DNA of 64,000 bases from Paraburkholderia phenazinium (GCF_900100735.1 NZ_FNCJ01000007.1:96641-160640); one strand, 5' to 3'. Positions 7,666 through 15,552 are shown, counted from the stretch's first letter. Numbers and translations: made by a program. Notes: generated by a model from the letters alone, not told the origin.

Positions 7666-7685
7666 GGGGCTGCGGCCCCGCTTTT
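7666..7685 (+). terminator. Possible weak intrinsic terminator
   Basis: The stem GGGGC/GCCCC (7666-7670 and 7675-7679, TGCG loop) is followed by CTTTTC. The stem is short and the T-run has only four bases, so attenuation is more likely than full termination. It sits between two same-strand phage genes. Confidence 0.3.
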
Positions 7686-7696
7686 CGAGATATGTG

Positions 7697-8020
7697 ATGA
7701 GCGAAAAATTGAGCGACCATGAAATCGACAAAGTTTGGAACAGCCTTGACGGTCAAGCGATCATCAAGGGCCTGTCGCACAACCGTTGGAACGCAGCATT
7801 GCGCCGGGCATTCGCCAGAGCCCTTCAAGTCAAATTGCCAGCAGTCGAAAGCGATGCGCGCGAGTTGCTTCGCGAAGCCGCTGATCTGATCGAGTACGCC
7901 ACCTACCACGATGGGCGTTACGACCAGATGGCGGGCGTGAACTGGCAGAGTGAGGCGCAAAAGCTGGTGCAGCGCATGGCCGTTGCGCTGGATCGCCAAC
8001 CCTACGAGAGCCTGAAATGA
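7697..8020 (+). CDS. Phage hypothetical protein (107 aa)
   Basis: ATG 7697 is chosen because the upstream extension from 7628 overlaps the previous gene and the hairpin. The product is helical (ARELLREAADLIEYATYHDGRYDQMAGV). Its TGA overlaps the next ATG. Function is unknown. Confidence 0.6.
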   Translation: MSEKLSDHEIDKVWNSLDGQAIIKGLSHNRWNAALRRAFARALQVKLPAVESDARELLREAADLIEYATYHDGRYDQMAGVNWQSEAQKLVQRMAVALDRQPYESLK

Positions 8021-8331
8021 GCGAAGAAACCAAGATCATCAACGCACCCGAGCGTATATGGCTTCAGGTCGGCGATGACTTTGAACCTGGCGCCGTCGAC
8101 TTCAGCCAGTTGAGCGAGGTCACTTGGTGCGAAGAAATTCAGAACCCACTCGATATTGAATACGTGCGCGTCTCAGCCGAAGTTCCCTTCGTGGACTCGT
8201 ACGGCTTCGAGGTTCTGCTGGGCGATCGCATGTACATCGACAACAGCATGCAATATCGCAACGGCACTACGGTACTCACCATCAAGCGCAAACCCCGCGA
8301 GATCGCAGCCGCTCCTACGGAGTCGAAATGA
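8017..8331 (+). CDS. Phage hypothetical protein (104 aa)
   Basis: ATG 8017 overlaps the previous TGA. The product has a beta-rich pattern (PERIWLQVGDD, IEYVRVSAEVPF, YRNGTTVLTIKRKPR). The early PERIWLQ segment followed by an acidic loop is common among small phage proteins of unknown function. Its TGA overlaps the next gene's ATG. Confidence 0.6.
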   Translation: MSEETKIINAPERIWLQVGDDFEPGAVDFSQLSEVTWCEEIQNPLDIEYVRVSAEVPFVDSYGFEVLLGDRMYIDNSMQYRNGTTVLTIKRKPREIAAAPTESK

Positions 8332-9737
8332 CTGACGACCAAATCAAGCGCATCTACTTGGAATCGACCGGATTCGACCTTGACGAGAGCGATGCTGCAT
8401 TGCTTGACTTCGCACGCACATTGCTCGCCACCCAAGCCATTGTGGGAGACGTGGTGCCTCACTGGCACGGCTACAATGCTCAACCGTCTGATGCTCAAGT
8501 CACGCTGACAACTACCATTGCGGGAGAGGGCGACGGGCGGCAGTTGCTGGAAGGTCTTGCGATGAGGCTGGAGTCGGGCCGATTTTTTAATGGCGTCGCC
8601 CAACCCAATGCGGACATCTATGCGCAAGCAATCCGTGCCGCTCTCGCACAGAAGGCTGTACCAACAGCGGGAGAGTTTCCGTATCAACGTACGTTCAACG
8701 CTATTGCAGCGGCGACCAAAATCGAGGGCGGCCACATCGCTATCTCGGTACGAGCGTTCTGCGAGACCTTTGGCAACGATCCCGCTCCAATAGCGTCAGC
8801 CTCGGAGGCGTTCCAGTCGCGCGTGCAACCATGGATGCTCGCGTGCTTCGGTGCCGAGATCGCAGCCGACAAGATGGAACGCAATCACAGGTTTTTCGAG
8901 GAATCGACCGAGACCGTACAGGCTAACGGCATGACGCGCAGTGAAGCGCATCAGTTGGTTGATTACGTCTACGACAGGCCGGTGGGCGAGTTGCATCAAG
9001 AGGTCGGCGGCGTCATGGTGACGTTGGCCGCGCTATGTCTCGCGAGCGGAATTGATATGCACGAGGCAGGCGAAGTAGAACTTGCGCGCGTGTGGACGAA
9101 GATCGAGAAGATCCGTGCCAAGCAAGCCGCCAAGCCCAAGCACTCACCATTGCCCGAGCACACCCATCCCGCAGCAGCGCAACCAGCGAGGGCGGAAGTG
9201 CTGGAGAACAAGCAGGAGCCGAAAGATGAAGCCAATGCTAACTTCCCCGGTTATTTCGTGACCGAGGCTGGAGAAATTTTCGGGCCGCGCGGCCAGATTA
9301 AGGGACATCCATCACCGAAAGGGTATTTGCGCGTCGATTTGCGCGACGGCGAGATCAAGAAAACCATGACGATACACAAAATCGTTCTGGAAACTTTCGT
9401 TGGCCCACGCCCTACCGGTCTTCAGGCTAGACATAAGAACGGCAAGAAGTTGGAAAACAACTTGGGAAATCTGTGCTGGGGAACGGCCACGGAGAACTAT
9501 GAAGACAAGCGCCTGCATGGAACGCATCAGGTTGGTGAGCGCCATGGAGCTTCAAAGCTGACCGCGCGTGATGTGTTGATGATTCGCGAAGCATTCGCCA
9601 ATCGTAACGGCCACGATTGGGGTGCAGCAAGATTTGCAAAACAGTTCGGTGTTCACCGGACAACAATCAGCGATGTGGCGCGCAGAGAAACTTGGTCAGA
9701 CCCGACGGCGATTCGCGATCTTAAGGACAAACCATGA
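8328..9737 (+). CDS. Three-part phage protein: MazG-like domain fused to NUMOD4-HNH endonuclease
   Basis: The 469-residue product has three segments. Residues 1-110 are an uncharacterised helical part. Residues 162-270 resemble phage MazG-like nucleotide pyrophosphohydrolases: ERNHRFFEESTETVQ carries the metal-binding ExxE-type helix and QEVGGVMVTLAALC the second helix, though its usual Asp is Gly. Residues 306-390 are a NUMOD4-type DNA-binding part (NFPGYFVTEAGEIFG) joined to an HNH core (HKIVLETFVG, then ARHKNGKKLENNLGNLCWG). Residues 409-456 add a helix-turn-helix (GAARFAKQFGVHRTTISDV). The HNH module looks like a homing endonuclease appended to a host gene. One continuous frame supports a true fusion. 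Confidence 0.8.
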   Translation: MTDDQIKRIYLESTGFDLDESDAALLDFARTLLATQAIVGDVVPHWHGYNAQPSDAQVTLTTTIAGEGDGRQLLEGLAMRLESGRFFNGVAQPNADIYAQAIRAALAQKAVPTAGEFPYQRTFNAIAAATKIEGGHIAISVRAFCETFGNDPAPIASASEAFQSRVQPWMLACFGAEIAADKMERNHRFFEESTETVQANGMTRSEAHQLVDYVYDRPVGELHQEVGGVMVTLAALCLASGIDMHEAGEVELARVWTKIEKIRAKQAAKPKHSPLPEHTHPAAAQPARAEVLENKQEPKDEANANFPGYFVTEAGEIFGPRGQIKGHPSPKGYLRVDLRDGEIKKTMTIHKIVLETFVGPRPTGLQARHKNGKKLENNLGNLCWGTATENYEDKRLHGTHQVGERHGASKLTARDVLMIREAFANRNGHDWGAARFAKQFGVHRTTISDVARRETWSDPTAIRDLKDKP

Positions 9738-9973
9738 GCAAATACGAAAAACTCGACGATCTTATCGTGGCGTCACTTGGCGATCTCCCAAAGACGTTCG
9801 GCGTCATTCACACTGGCGAGGTCGCGAGCGAGTGTGAGCGGATTGCGAAAGAGGAGGGCACGAGACGATCGCCATTCGGTGTCGAGTCATTCCGAATCTG
9901 TGACCGCCGCCTTCAGGCGTTGCGCAAGGCTGGGCGGATCGTTTCAACGACTAGGGGATGGGTGTTGTCATGA
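9734..9973 (+). CDS. Phage hypothetical protein, winged-helix-like (79 aa)
   Basis: ATG 9734 overlaps the stop of the fusion gene. The product has helices followed by a basic C-terminal part (RICDRRLQALRKAGRIVSTTRGWVLS) that reads like the recognition helix and wing of a winged-helix fold. This is a pattern-based guess. Its TGA overlaps the next ATG. Confidence 0.55.
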   Translation: MSKYEKLDDLIVASLGDLPKTFGVIHTGEVASECERIAKEEGTRRSPFGVESFRICDRRLQALRKAGRIVSTTRGWVLS

Positions 9974-10269
9974 CAGCAGATCAGATCAAGGCTCTGGCGG
10001 CGATTCTGCGCGAGGATGCTCGCTGGGTTGGGAAGCAGTATAGCTCGCATATAGAGGATCGAATTGAAAATGCCGCTGACGCCCTCGAAGCCCTCTCGCT
10101 AGAAAACCAGCGGTTGAGGGTAGATGCGGAACGGTATCGCATGATCCGAAACCGGAGTGACTACTGGCGGCAGCATGGCCGTCAGGCTGTAATGCTGGGG
10201 ATGTTTGAAGAATTCCTGGACGCCGTTATCGACGCCGCCCGGTCGCAGAGTGAGGAGGGTAAGCAATGA
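9970..10269 (+). CDS. Phage hypothetical protein, EAD/Ea22-like style (99 aa)
   Basis: ATG 9970 overlaps the previous TGA. The product has the layout of small phage proteins in which an N-terminal helical part (ENAADALEALSLENQRLRVDAERYRMIRN) is followed by an acidic tail (EFLDAVIDAARSQ). The segment ERYRxIRN is frequent in such proteins. Function is unknown. Confidence 0.6.
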   Translation: MTADQIKALAAILREDARWVGKQYSSHIEDRIENAADALEALSLENQRLRVDAERYRMIRNRSDYWRQHGRQAVMLGMFEEFLDAVIDAARSQSEEGKQ

Positions 10270-10547
10270 CGAACGACGATATTAAGGCTTTAGTCCGACA
10301 GTTGCAGGAATGCAGTTGGGCCAGAGCAACAATTAGCCCAAAACTTAAACCTCAATGGACTGGGGATGATGCTCCAGAAAGAGCCGCCGACGCTCTCACT
10401 ACCCTCCTGGCGCAACTCGAAATCGCCACGCAAGAGCTAAAGAACATCGCGAACGCCGATACCATCGAATGGGACGATCCGACCCAGTATGAGGCTTGGG
10501 CCAAGAGTCGGGCGCGGTGGGCGCTGGGGAAGGTGGATAAGCCATGA
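10266..10547 (+). CDS. Phage hypothetical protein (93 aa)
   Basis: ATG 10266 overlaps the previous TGA and the 3' end overlaps the ASCH gene. The pattern APERAADALTTLLAQLEIATQELKNIANAD resembles its upstream neighbour's AADALEAL segment, so the two may be distant relatives. Function is unknown. Confidence 0.6.
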   Translation: MTNDDIKALVRQLQECSWARATISPKLKPQWTGDDAPERAADALTTLLAQLEIATQELKNIANADTIEWDDPTQYEAWAKSRARWALGKVDKP

Positions 10548-10828
10548 CCGAACTCCCATCCCTAATCCTGCCCCTCAAGCGCCTGTACTTCGACCAGATC
10601 AAGAGCGGCGAGAAGGTCGAGGAATACCGCCTCTGCACGCCATACTGGCGCAAACGTCTGGAGCATCGCCACTATGGGCGGATTGTGCTCACCCTTGGTT
10701 ATCCAAAAGCCGACGACCATGAACGCCGGATCGTGAAACCGTGGCGCGGCTACGTTGAACGAACAATCAAGCATCCGCACTTTGGGCCGCATCCGGTGCG
10801 CGTGTTTGCTATTCATGTGGGAGCATAA
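10544..10828 (+). CDS. ASCH-domain (PUA-like) phage protein
   Basis: The 94-residue protein begins LILPLKRLYFDQIKSGEKVEE and contains YRLCTPYWRKRLE and IVLTLGYPKADDHERR. These are hallmarks of small phage ASCH-domain proteins, which adopt a PUA-like fold and are thought to bind RNA or modified nucleotides. The GEKxxE segment is the conserved part of the ligand pocket. It is coupled to its neighbour by ATGA overlap. The RNA or nucleotide target is unknown. Confidence 0.85.
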   Translation: MTELPSLILPLKRLYFDQIKSGEKVEEYRLCTPYWRKRLEHRHYGRIVLTLGYPKADDHERRIVKPWRGYVERTIKHPHFGPHPVRVFAIHVGA

Positions 10829-11128
10829 ATGACACTCTACGCCGTATTCATGCCCGGTTCGGGCGAGCGATTTGCCGCTCCCACCGAGTGGTGGGCCGAA
10901 CGTCTTGCCGACAAGCTCACCGCGCATTTCGCCGAGATCAAGAAACAGCGCGGCGACAACTACCCGTCAGTGCTCGCCGAGGTTGTCATCTGGCCGGAAC
11001 GCTTCGCCGCGCTTCACGCCGAGGAACTGGCTAGGGATTGGGCCGAGCACGCCAAGTTCATCGGGCCGGTCGAACCCGAACCAGAGCGCGATACCCGGAC
11101 GATTGATATGTTTTCGGAGGCTAAGTGA
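10829..11128 (+). CDS. Conserved phage hypothetical protein (99 aa)
   Basis: The ATG directly abuts the TAA of the ASCH gene. The product begins MTLYAVFMPGSGERFAAPT and ends with an acidic tail. The segment EWWAERLADKLTAHF is helical. No function is known to me. Its stop overlaps the next GTG. Confidence 0.65.
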   Translation: MTLYAVFMPGSGERFAAPTEWWAERLADKLTAHFAEIKKQRGDNYPSVLAEVVIWPERFAALHAEELARDWAEHAKFIGPVEPEPERDTRTIDMFSEAK

Positions 11129-11400
11129 CTAACCGGGAAGCATTCGAAGCGGCCATGACGAAGTTGGCCGAACAGCCGGAAGATGCATTTGAGAAGCCGT
11201 ATCCGGATGATGACGTGAACGCTCATTGGGCGGTCTGGAGGGCCGCCGAGGCATCTGCGATTGAACGGTGTCTGAAGATCGTCGAAACCTACGAGGTCAG
11301 CGTCGGCAATAGCGCTGCTGGCGAGATCGCATGCGAAATGACGATGGCTAACTTGCGCGAGATCCGGGATGAGATGCGGGGACTGAGGGGGTCGACATGA
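11125..11400 (+). CDS. Phage hypothetical protein (91 aa)
   Basis: GTG 11125 lies in a GTGA overlap. The product contains NAHWAVWRAAEASAIERCLKIVE, a pattern common in small prophage proteins that sit near ASCH genes. The C-terminus is highly charged. Function is unknown. Confidence 0.6.
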   Translation: MTNREAFEAAMTKLAEQPEDAFEKPYPDDDVNAHWAVWRAAEASAIERCLKIVETYEVSVGNSAAGEIACEMTMANLREIRDEMRGLRGST

Positions 11401-11645
11401 CCAACAACGAAATCACCGCGATCTGGGAAAGCATACCAGGCAAGTTCATGGTGGATTTTGGTTATCAGCAGTTCGCTCACAGGCTGCTTGAAGCGGTCGA
11501 GATACGGACGTCCGATATCAAACCGCTGGCGGCTGAACTCCGCTGGTGCCTCGCCAACGCACCGGGCCCGCGCACTGAGGCTGCATTACAGTGGGCGCTT
11601 GATACGCTCGAAGAGATGGAACAGACAACTGAGGAGCAGACGTGA
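11397..11645 (+). CDS. Phage hypothetical protein (82 aa)
   Basis: ATG 11397 overlaps the previous TGA. The N-terminal part (IWESIPGKFMVDFGYQQFAHRLLEAVE) is followed by an acidic helical tail (DTLEEMEQTTEEQ). No domain is recognised. Its TGA overlaps the next GTG. Confidence 0.55.
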   Translation: MTNNEITAIWESIPGKFMVDFGYQQFAHRLLEAVEIRTSDIKPLAAELRWCLANAPGPRTEAALQWALDTLEEMEQTTEEQT

Positions 11646-11944
11646 GCAAGAAAACCAATGTCGCGCACGAGAACGTGAGCAAGCTTGCGTCGCTCGGAAT
11701 CGCCGCGATGGAGTATGAGGCAGCCAGACGTTCAGCCTACGTAGAGCTTAAGGCTGTTCGCGATGCTCGCAAAGAGTGGAACATCGAAAATGGTCACGAA
11801 GAAGATTTGCCGCCCGAGGCGAAGCAGCAGTATTCGGTGGCAGCCAAACGCCGGAAGAACGCGCGCGAACGCCTGCAACGAATGATCTCGCGCTATCGGG
11901 ATTGGCTGGAAGGAGTGAATACATCATGGAACGCCGCGAAGTAA
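11642..11944 (+). CDS. Basic helical phage protein (100 aa)
   Basis: GTG 11642 lies in a GTGA overlap. The product is very basic in its second half (KRRKNARERLQRMISRYRDWLE) and mainly helical, so nucleic-acid binding is possible. It overlaps the next gene by 19 bases. Function is unknown. Confidence 0.6.
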   Translation: MSKKTNVAHENVSKLASLGIAAMEYEAARRSAYVELKAVRDARKEWNIENGHEEDLPPEAKQQYSVAAKRRKNARERLQRMISRYRDWLEGVNTSWNAAK

Positions 11945-12171
11945 TCGACCTGTTCGGCGAAGTGCCGAAGCATCAGCAACGCCAGCCCAAGCTAGTCCGC
12001 ATGCATGTAGTCGAAACGGGCGATGACTGCGGCTACTATCCGGTCGGCGTACCGGCTGCTGTGCGATTCGCCTGCCGCCAATGCAGCGAGGTAACGGACT
12101 GGATGTTCGTGATGGCGACGACTGCGAAACGCGGCATTCCATGCCCGAAATGCAATGGAGAAAAATCATGA
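11926..12171 (+). CDS. Small zinc-ribbon phage protein (81 aa)
   Basis: ATG 11926 follows a GGAAGGAG ribosome-binding site inside the previous gene. The product has CRQC near residue 48 and CPKC near residue 75, a two-pair zinc ribbon. The N-terminal segment EVIDLFGEVPKHQQRQPKLVRMH could be a partner-binding tail. No function is known. Confidence 0.6.
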   Translation: MERREVIDLFGEVPKHQQRQPKLVRMHVVETGDDCGYYPVGVPAAVRFACRQCSEVTDWMFVMATTAKRGIPCPKCNGEKS

Positions 12172-12272
12172 CTCTCGCCACCGGCAAGCGCATTAGTGCA
12201 AGAGAGGCGGTCCTGGGTGTGGGGTATTGGAAGGGGAGGGGAAATGGATTCGATGTTTCTGACCGAAAATGA
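12168..12272 (+). CDS. Possible mini-ORF (34 aa)
   Basis: The ATG overlaps the previous TGA in the same ATGA manner as true genes in this operon. The product (MTLATGKRISAREAVL...) is short and overlaps the start of the DUF4224 gene by 29 bases. It may be a real mini-gene or only a coupling frame. Confidence 0.3.
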   Translation: MTLATGKRISAREAVLGVGYWKGRGNGFDVSDRK

Positions 12273-12456
12273 ACTTGCCGAGCTGACCGGTAAGCGCCGC
12301 CACAACGCCCAGGTGAAAGTCCTGCGCGGCATGGGCGTCGAGCATAAGATACGCCCAGACGGCTCTATCGTCGTCCTGCGCGCCCACGCCGAACGGATCT
12401 TGGGTGAGCGCGCGCCGAAGTCTAAAATCAAAGCCTGGGAACCTGCTTTCCACTGA
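12244..12456 (+). CDS. DUF4224 protein, integrase partner
   Basis: This 70-residue protein starts at ATG 12244 behind GGGGAGGGG. It shows the DUF4224 pattern: FLTENELAELTGKRRHNAQVKVLRGMG, then IRPDGSIVVLRAH. Such proteins are commonly encoded immediately before phage integrases and have a winged-helix-like look, so an excisionase or integrase-accessory role is possible. The integrase starts 3 bases downstream, which supports coexpression. Confidence 0.8.
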   Translation: MDSMFLTENELAELTGKRRHNAQVKVLRGMGVEHKIRPDGSIVVLRAHAERILGERAPKSKIKAWEPAFH

Positions 12457-12458
12457 CC

Positions 12459-13511
12459 ATGCCACGCGCCAAAAACAAGGAAAACCTGGGTTTGCCGAAG
12501 CGCTGGACGAACGTCCACGGGGCCTACTATTACCAGGTGCCGAAGGGGCTCGAGTCGGCGTGGGATGGGAAGAAGAAATTCCGGCTCGGGAAGACGCTGC
12601 CAGAGGCCTACAAGGTGTGGGCCGACAGGATTGGACGAACTGACAATGTGCGGGCGGTGGGCGACCTTCTGGACCGTTACGCGCTCGAAGTCATTCCCGG
12701 CAAGGCGCCATCCACGCAGACGCAGAACACGGCCAGCCTGAAGAATATTCGGACATTTTTCGGCACCGCTCCACTGTCCGAAGTGAAGCCGATGCACATT
12801 TACAAGTATCTGGACTGGCGGCCGGCAAAGACGTCGGGAAAGCGCGAGATCGAGATTCTGTCGCACGCATTCACGAAGGCGGTGGAGTGGGGCTATATCG
12901 AGAAACACCCGTTCGCCTGGCAGTTGCGGATCGAGTCCGACGCCCCGCGAACCCGTTATGTGGAGGATTGGGAGATTGTCGAGTGCCTGTCGATCGATTC
13001 GAAGCGCAAGAAGGGAAGCATCCTCGCCGTCCAGTCGTATATCCGGGTCAAGTTGCTGACGGGGATGCGCCGCGGCGATCTGCTGCGCCTGAGCATGTCT
13101 GATCTACAGGACGATGGCATCCACCTGACGCCGAACAAGACGAAGAAGTCTACCGGCAAGCGCGTCATCATCGGTTGGTCCGAGGAATTGCGGGAAGCGG
13201 TCGCCATGGCGAAGGCTGCGCGTCCGGTGATGATCGGCCCGTTTCTGTTCTGTAATCGCTCTGGTGAGTGCTACATCGACGAGGCGACGGGTAGGGCTGG
13301 AGGGTGGGAGTCTTTGTGGCGCGGATTCATGGCGCGTGTCCTGAAAGAGACCAAGGTGACAGAGCGGTTCACGGAGCACGATCTACGCGCGAAATGCGCG
13401 AGCGACGCCGAGACACTGGCGCATGCCCAGGCACTCATGACGCACGCGGACAGCCGGATCACCGATCGGATTTACCGCCGGAAACCGGAGATAGTGAAGC
13501 CGCTCAGATAG
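12459..13511 (+). CDS. int: Tyrosine-recombinase phage integrase
   Basis: This 350-residue enzyme would integrate and excise the prophage at a tRNA-Ser site. It has an N-terminal arm-binding part (WTNVHGAYYYQVPKG), a core-binding SAM-like region at about 62-155, and the catalytic domain. The catalytic set appears complete: Arg204 in TGMRRGD, a lysine in NKTKKSTGK, His307 and Arg310 in EHDLRAK, His329 in LMTHADS and the nucleophile Tyr339 in RIYRRKP. Length and motif spacing are normal. It lies about 140 bases from the tRNA fragment at 13,648-13,690, as expected for an integrase beside attR. Confidence 0.93.
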   Translation: MPRAKNKENLGLPKRWTNVHGAYYYQVPKGLESAWDGKKKFRLGKTLPEAYKVWADRIGRTDNVRAVGDLLDRYALEVIPGKAPSTQTQNTASLKNIRTFFGTAPLSEVKPMHIYKYLDWRPAKTSGKREIEILSHAFTKAVEWGYIEKHPFAWQLRIESDAPRTRYVEDWEIVECLSIDSKRKKGSILAVQSYIRVKLLTGMRRGDLLRLSMSDLQDDGIHLTPNKTKKSTGKRVIIGWSEELREAVAMAKAARPVMIGPFLFCNRSGECYIDEATGRAGGWESLWRGFMARVLKETKVTERFTEHDLRAKCASDAETLAHAQALMTHADSRITDRIYRRKPEIVKPLR

Positions 13512-13599
13512 GGCGGGAAGTGGGCTATTCGAGGGGTGACGTAGTAAACGAATCAACGTGTTACGACGCATGATTGTGTGGCACAATAACCCACGTTGA

Positions 13600-13626
13600 A
13601 AGGCTGATAGCCTTGTTTGGCAAGGC
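13600..13626. repeat. Two overlapping inverted repeats beside the attachment site
   Basis: AAGGCT/AGCCTT (13600-13605 and 13609-13614) and GCCTTG/CAAGGC (13610-13615 and 13621-13626) share bases, so only one hairpin can form at a time. They may be integrase or accessory-protein sites, or a weak terminator after the integrase; there is no T-run. Confidence 0.35.
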
Positions 13627-13645
13627 GAAGAGATTAAAGAACGTA

Positions 13646-13690
13646 CCGGTTAATAACCTATCCGGGGTTCGAATCCCCGTCTCTCCGCCA
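13646..13690 (+). other. attR: 3' fragment of a tRNA-Ser gene
   Basis: These bases form the 3' part of a class II tRNA. There is a variable arm GGTT-AAT-AACC (13648-13658), a T arm CGGGG-TTCGAAT-CCCCG (13663-13679), the acceptor strand TCTCTCC, discriminator G and CCA (13680-13690). No D arm or anticodon arm precedes it, so it is not a functional gene. The long variable arm and G discriminator point to serine. Position after the integrase makes it the phage-chromosome junction; the exact left edge of the duplicated core cannot be set without the other end. Confidence 0.8.
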
Positions 13691-13850
13691 GAATTACCTT
13701 CCATGCGTTTTCAAGCAAACCCGCCAAGCCAAGCTGTATAGGGCTTCGCGGCGATCCAGTACCTCCACCAGCATTCAGTAAAAGTCTTAATCCCGCAATT
13801 TCCCGGGCACCTTTTGACGCCGGTACCGGTCATTCGATCTACGTGCGTAA

Positions 13851-14282
13851 TCAGTGATATGTCGTCGTCGAGGATTGCAGCTTCGTCAGCGCACCTTGCT
13901 TGAATCGAAACCAGCCTTGCGCGCCTTGCATCACGACTTCATCGTTTTGCCAGAACACGCGCTTGACCGTCATGCGCGTGCTCAAGCGCTCCACCAGTGG
14001 CGGATGGTGGCGAAAGTCGTATAGCACCGGGCCGGAATCGGTCTGCACGAGCGTGCGCGCGACGGTGTCACTTGCATTGCCGATGTCATCGAAATGCGTA
14101 AGCGTGTTCGCGCCGAAGCGATCGAAAATTTTATTGTCGATCATTGCCACGAAACCGCTATCGACGCGCTCAAATTGCAGTTCGCCTGAGCGCGTAACGA
14201 GCGGACCGGATGCATTGCTTTGCGCATGAACGCAAGTCGCGAAAGAGGTGGCTGCGATCGCAGCGAGGAGCAGTCGTTTCAT
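13851..14282 (-). CDS. Exported hypothetical protein (143 aa)
   Basis: The product has a clear Sec signal peptide, MKRLLLAAIAATSFATCVHA, with probable cleavage after AHA-like residues. The mature part is beta-rich (GELQFERVDSGFVAMIDNKIF, VMQGAQGWFRFKQG). It is probably periplasmic. No family is recognised. It lies on the chromosomal side of attR, convergent with the phage genes and downstream of hipA on the same strand. Confidence 0.65.
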   Translation of the reverse strand: MKRLLLAAIAATSFATCVHAQSNASGPLVTRSGELQFERVDSGFVAMIDNKIFDRFGANTLTHFDDIGNASDTVARTLVQTDSGPVLYDFRHHPPLVERLSTRMTVKRVFWQNDEVVMQGAQGWFRFKQGALTKLQSSTTTYH

Positions 14283-14322
14283 GTTGCCTTTCAGATTTTC
14301 TTGAGTAATCCATCTTCATCGC

Positions 14323-15552
14323 TCACAGCATGCGCAAGCGGTTCGCCTCTATCTTGCCCGCGATCAGGCTCACCGTCGCACGCCGAACAGGAAATCCCCG
14401 CGCGTGATCCCGAAACCGCCCAGCCACTTCCGCAGTGCGTTCAATGACCGCCTCCGCGGCGCGGGCCGGTAGCCCCGTCAGGCTGGCAAGCTGCAACAGA
14501 TGCTGACGCGCCGGCGCGCGGCTTTCGCCGCACACGTCCATTTGATGTTCACCACCCGGGCCTTCGTTGAAAGTCAGGTCATAAGCCGGGGAGAATTGCC
14601 ACTGGCCCTGCGCCGACAGAAGGAAAGAGAAGTTTTTGGTGTGATCGTCCCGGTTGTTGAAGATCACGTTGAACACGCAGCGCTCAAAAGCCCGCAACAC
14701 TTCACGTTCATCGCGCGTCATGAAGCGCGTCAGTTTCAGAAGCGAACCATAGTCGACGGATGGATAGCGGAAGTTGGCGTTCAGTGCGCCGGCAGCGGTG
14801 TGCATCGGCACGCGCTGAGCGCCGAACCGGTCGAAGCGCTCGATGCCGAATGCCGAAAGACGGGATCCAAGGTCGAAGTACCTTGTTGCCGGCACCGGAA
14901 TCTCAGACGCCTGTGCAAGCACGGCATAGAGCGCCTCGACTGCGCACACTTCCTTGTGCTCGTGCTGGGCCGGAAACTTGACCAGCCAGGGCGTGCCGGC
15001 ACTCTGTTCCGAGTTCGACATCCGGCCAGTCTGCGGCTCGAAGTTGACCAGCACTTTAGGCCGGGCACCGTGTGGCGAGCCACCCATCAGGACGAGTTCG
15101 CGCAGCAACGCGGCACTGCCGTCCGTCATCACTTCGCGGATCTCCTGCGCAAGCTCGATAAGTTGCACGTCGGAAGGTTGCAGAACATCGCCTTGAGCCG
15201 GCTCGAAAGCAAGGGCGCCCATTGCCTTCTCGCCGATGAAGGCAAGACGGTCGAGCGGGGACATCCGCGCAGGCTCCCAGCCCCGCTGCCGAAACAGCCG
15301 GTCCATCAGTAGCATGCCCCAGCCGTCGGGCAGGGCATCGGAAACGAACCCTGGCAAGCGAAGCTGGTGGTCCGGGAAGCCCTCGTAGGCCGGCTGACGC
15401 AATGCCAGGTGCAAGGGAGAAAGCTCGAGACCGCGTTGCAGTGCTTCGGCGGAGTACTCGAATAGCAGGTTGGTCCCGTCGTCCCCGAGCTTGCCCAGCT
15501 CGAAACGCTCGCCCCAGCCGCGATAGACGACGCTCAGCTTTTTCATCGTCAC
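14323..15552 (-). CDS. hipA: HipA-type serine/threonine kinase toxin
   Basis: This 409-residue protein is the toxin of a type II toxin-antitoxin pair; HipA kinases phosphorylate host targets such as glutamyl-tRNA synthetase and induce growth arrest. Visible features: an N-terminal HipA_N part (residues 1-110), the regulatory-loop region GGSPHGARPK (157-166), an ATP-binding VKFPA (Lys192), the catalytic NRDDHTKN (Asp302, Asn307) and the metal-binding SPAYDL (Asp325). All key residues are present, so it should be active. It overlaps the antitoxin gene by 4 bases, so the two are translationally coupled. The actual target in this organism is unknown. Confidence 0.93.
   Translation of the reverse strand: MTMKKLSVVYRGWGERFELGKLGDDGTNLLFEYSAEALQRGLELSPLHLALRQPAYEGFPDHQLRLPGFVSDALPDGWGMLLMDRLFRQRGWEPARMSPLDRLAFIGEKAMGALAFEPAQGDVLQPSDVQLIELAQEIREVMTDGSAALLRELVLMGGSPHGARPKVLVNFEPQTGRMSNSEQSAGTPWLVKFPAQHEHKEVCAVEALYAVLAQASEIPVPATRYFDLGSRLSAFGIERFDRFGAQRVPMHTAAGALNANFRYPSVDYGSLLKLTRFMTRDEREVLRAFERCVFNVIFNNRDDHTKNFSFLLSAQGQWQFSPAYDLTFNEGPGGEHQMDVCGESRAPARQHLLQLASLTGLPARAAEAVIERTAEVAGRFRDHARGFPVRRATVSLIAGKIEANRLRML

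Noticed and set aside
13600..13690. Complete tRNA gene
   Set aside because: The D arm, anticodon arm and 5' acceptor strand are missing; only the 3' part fits.
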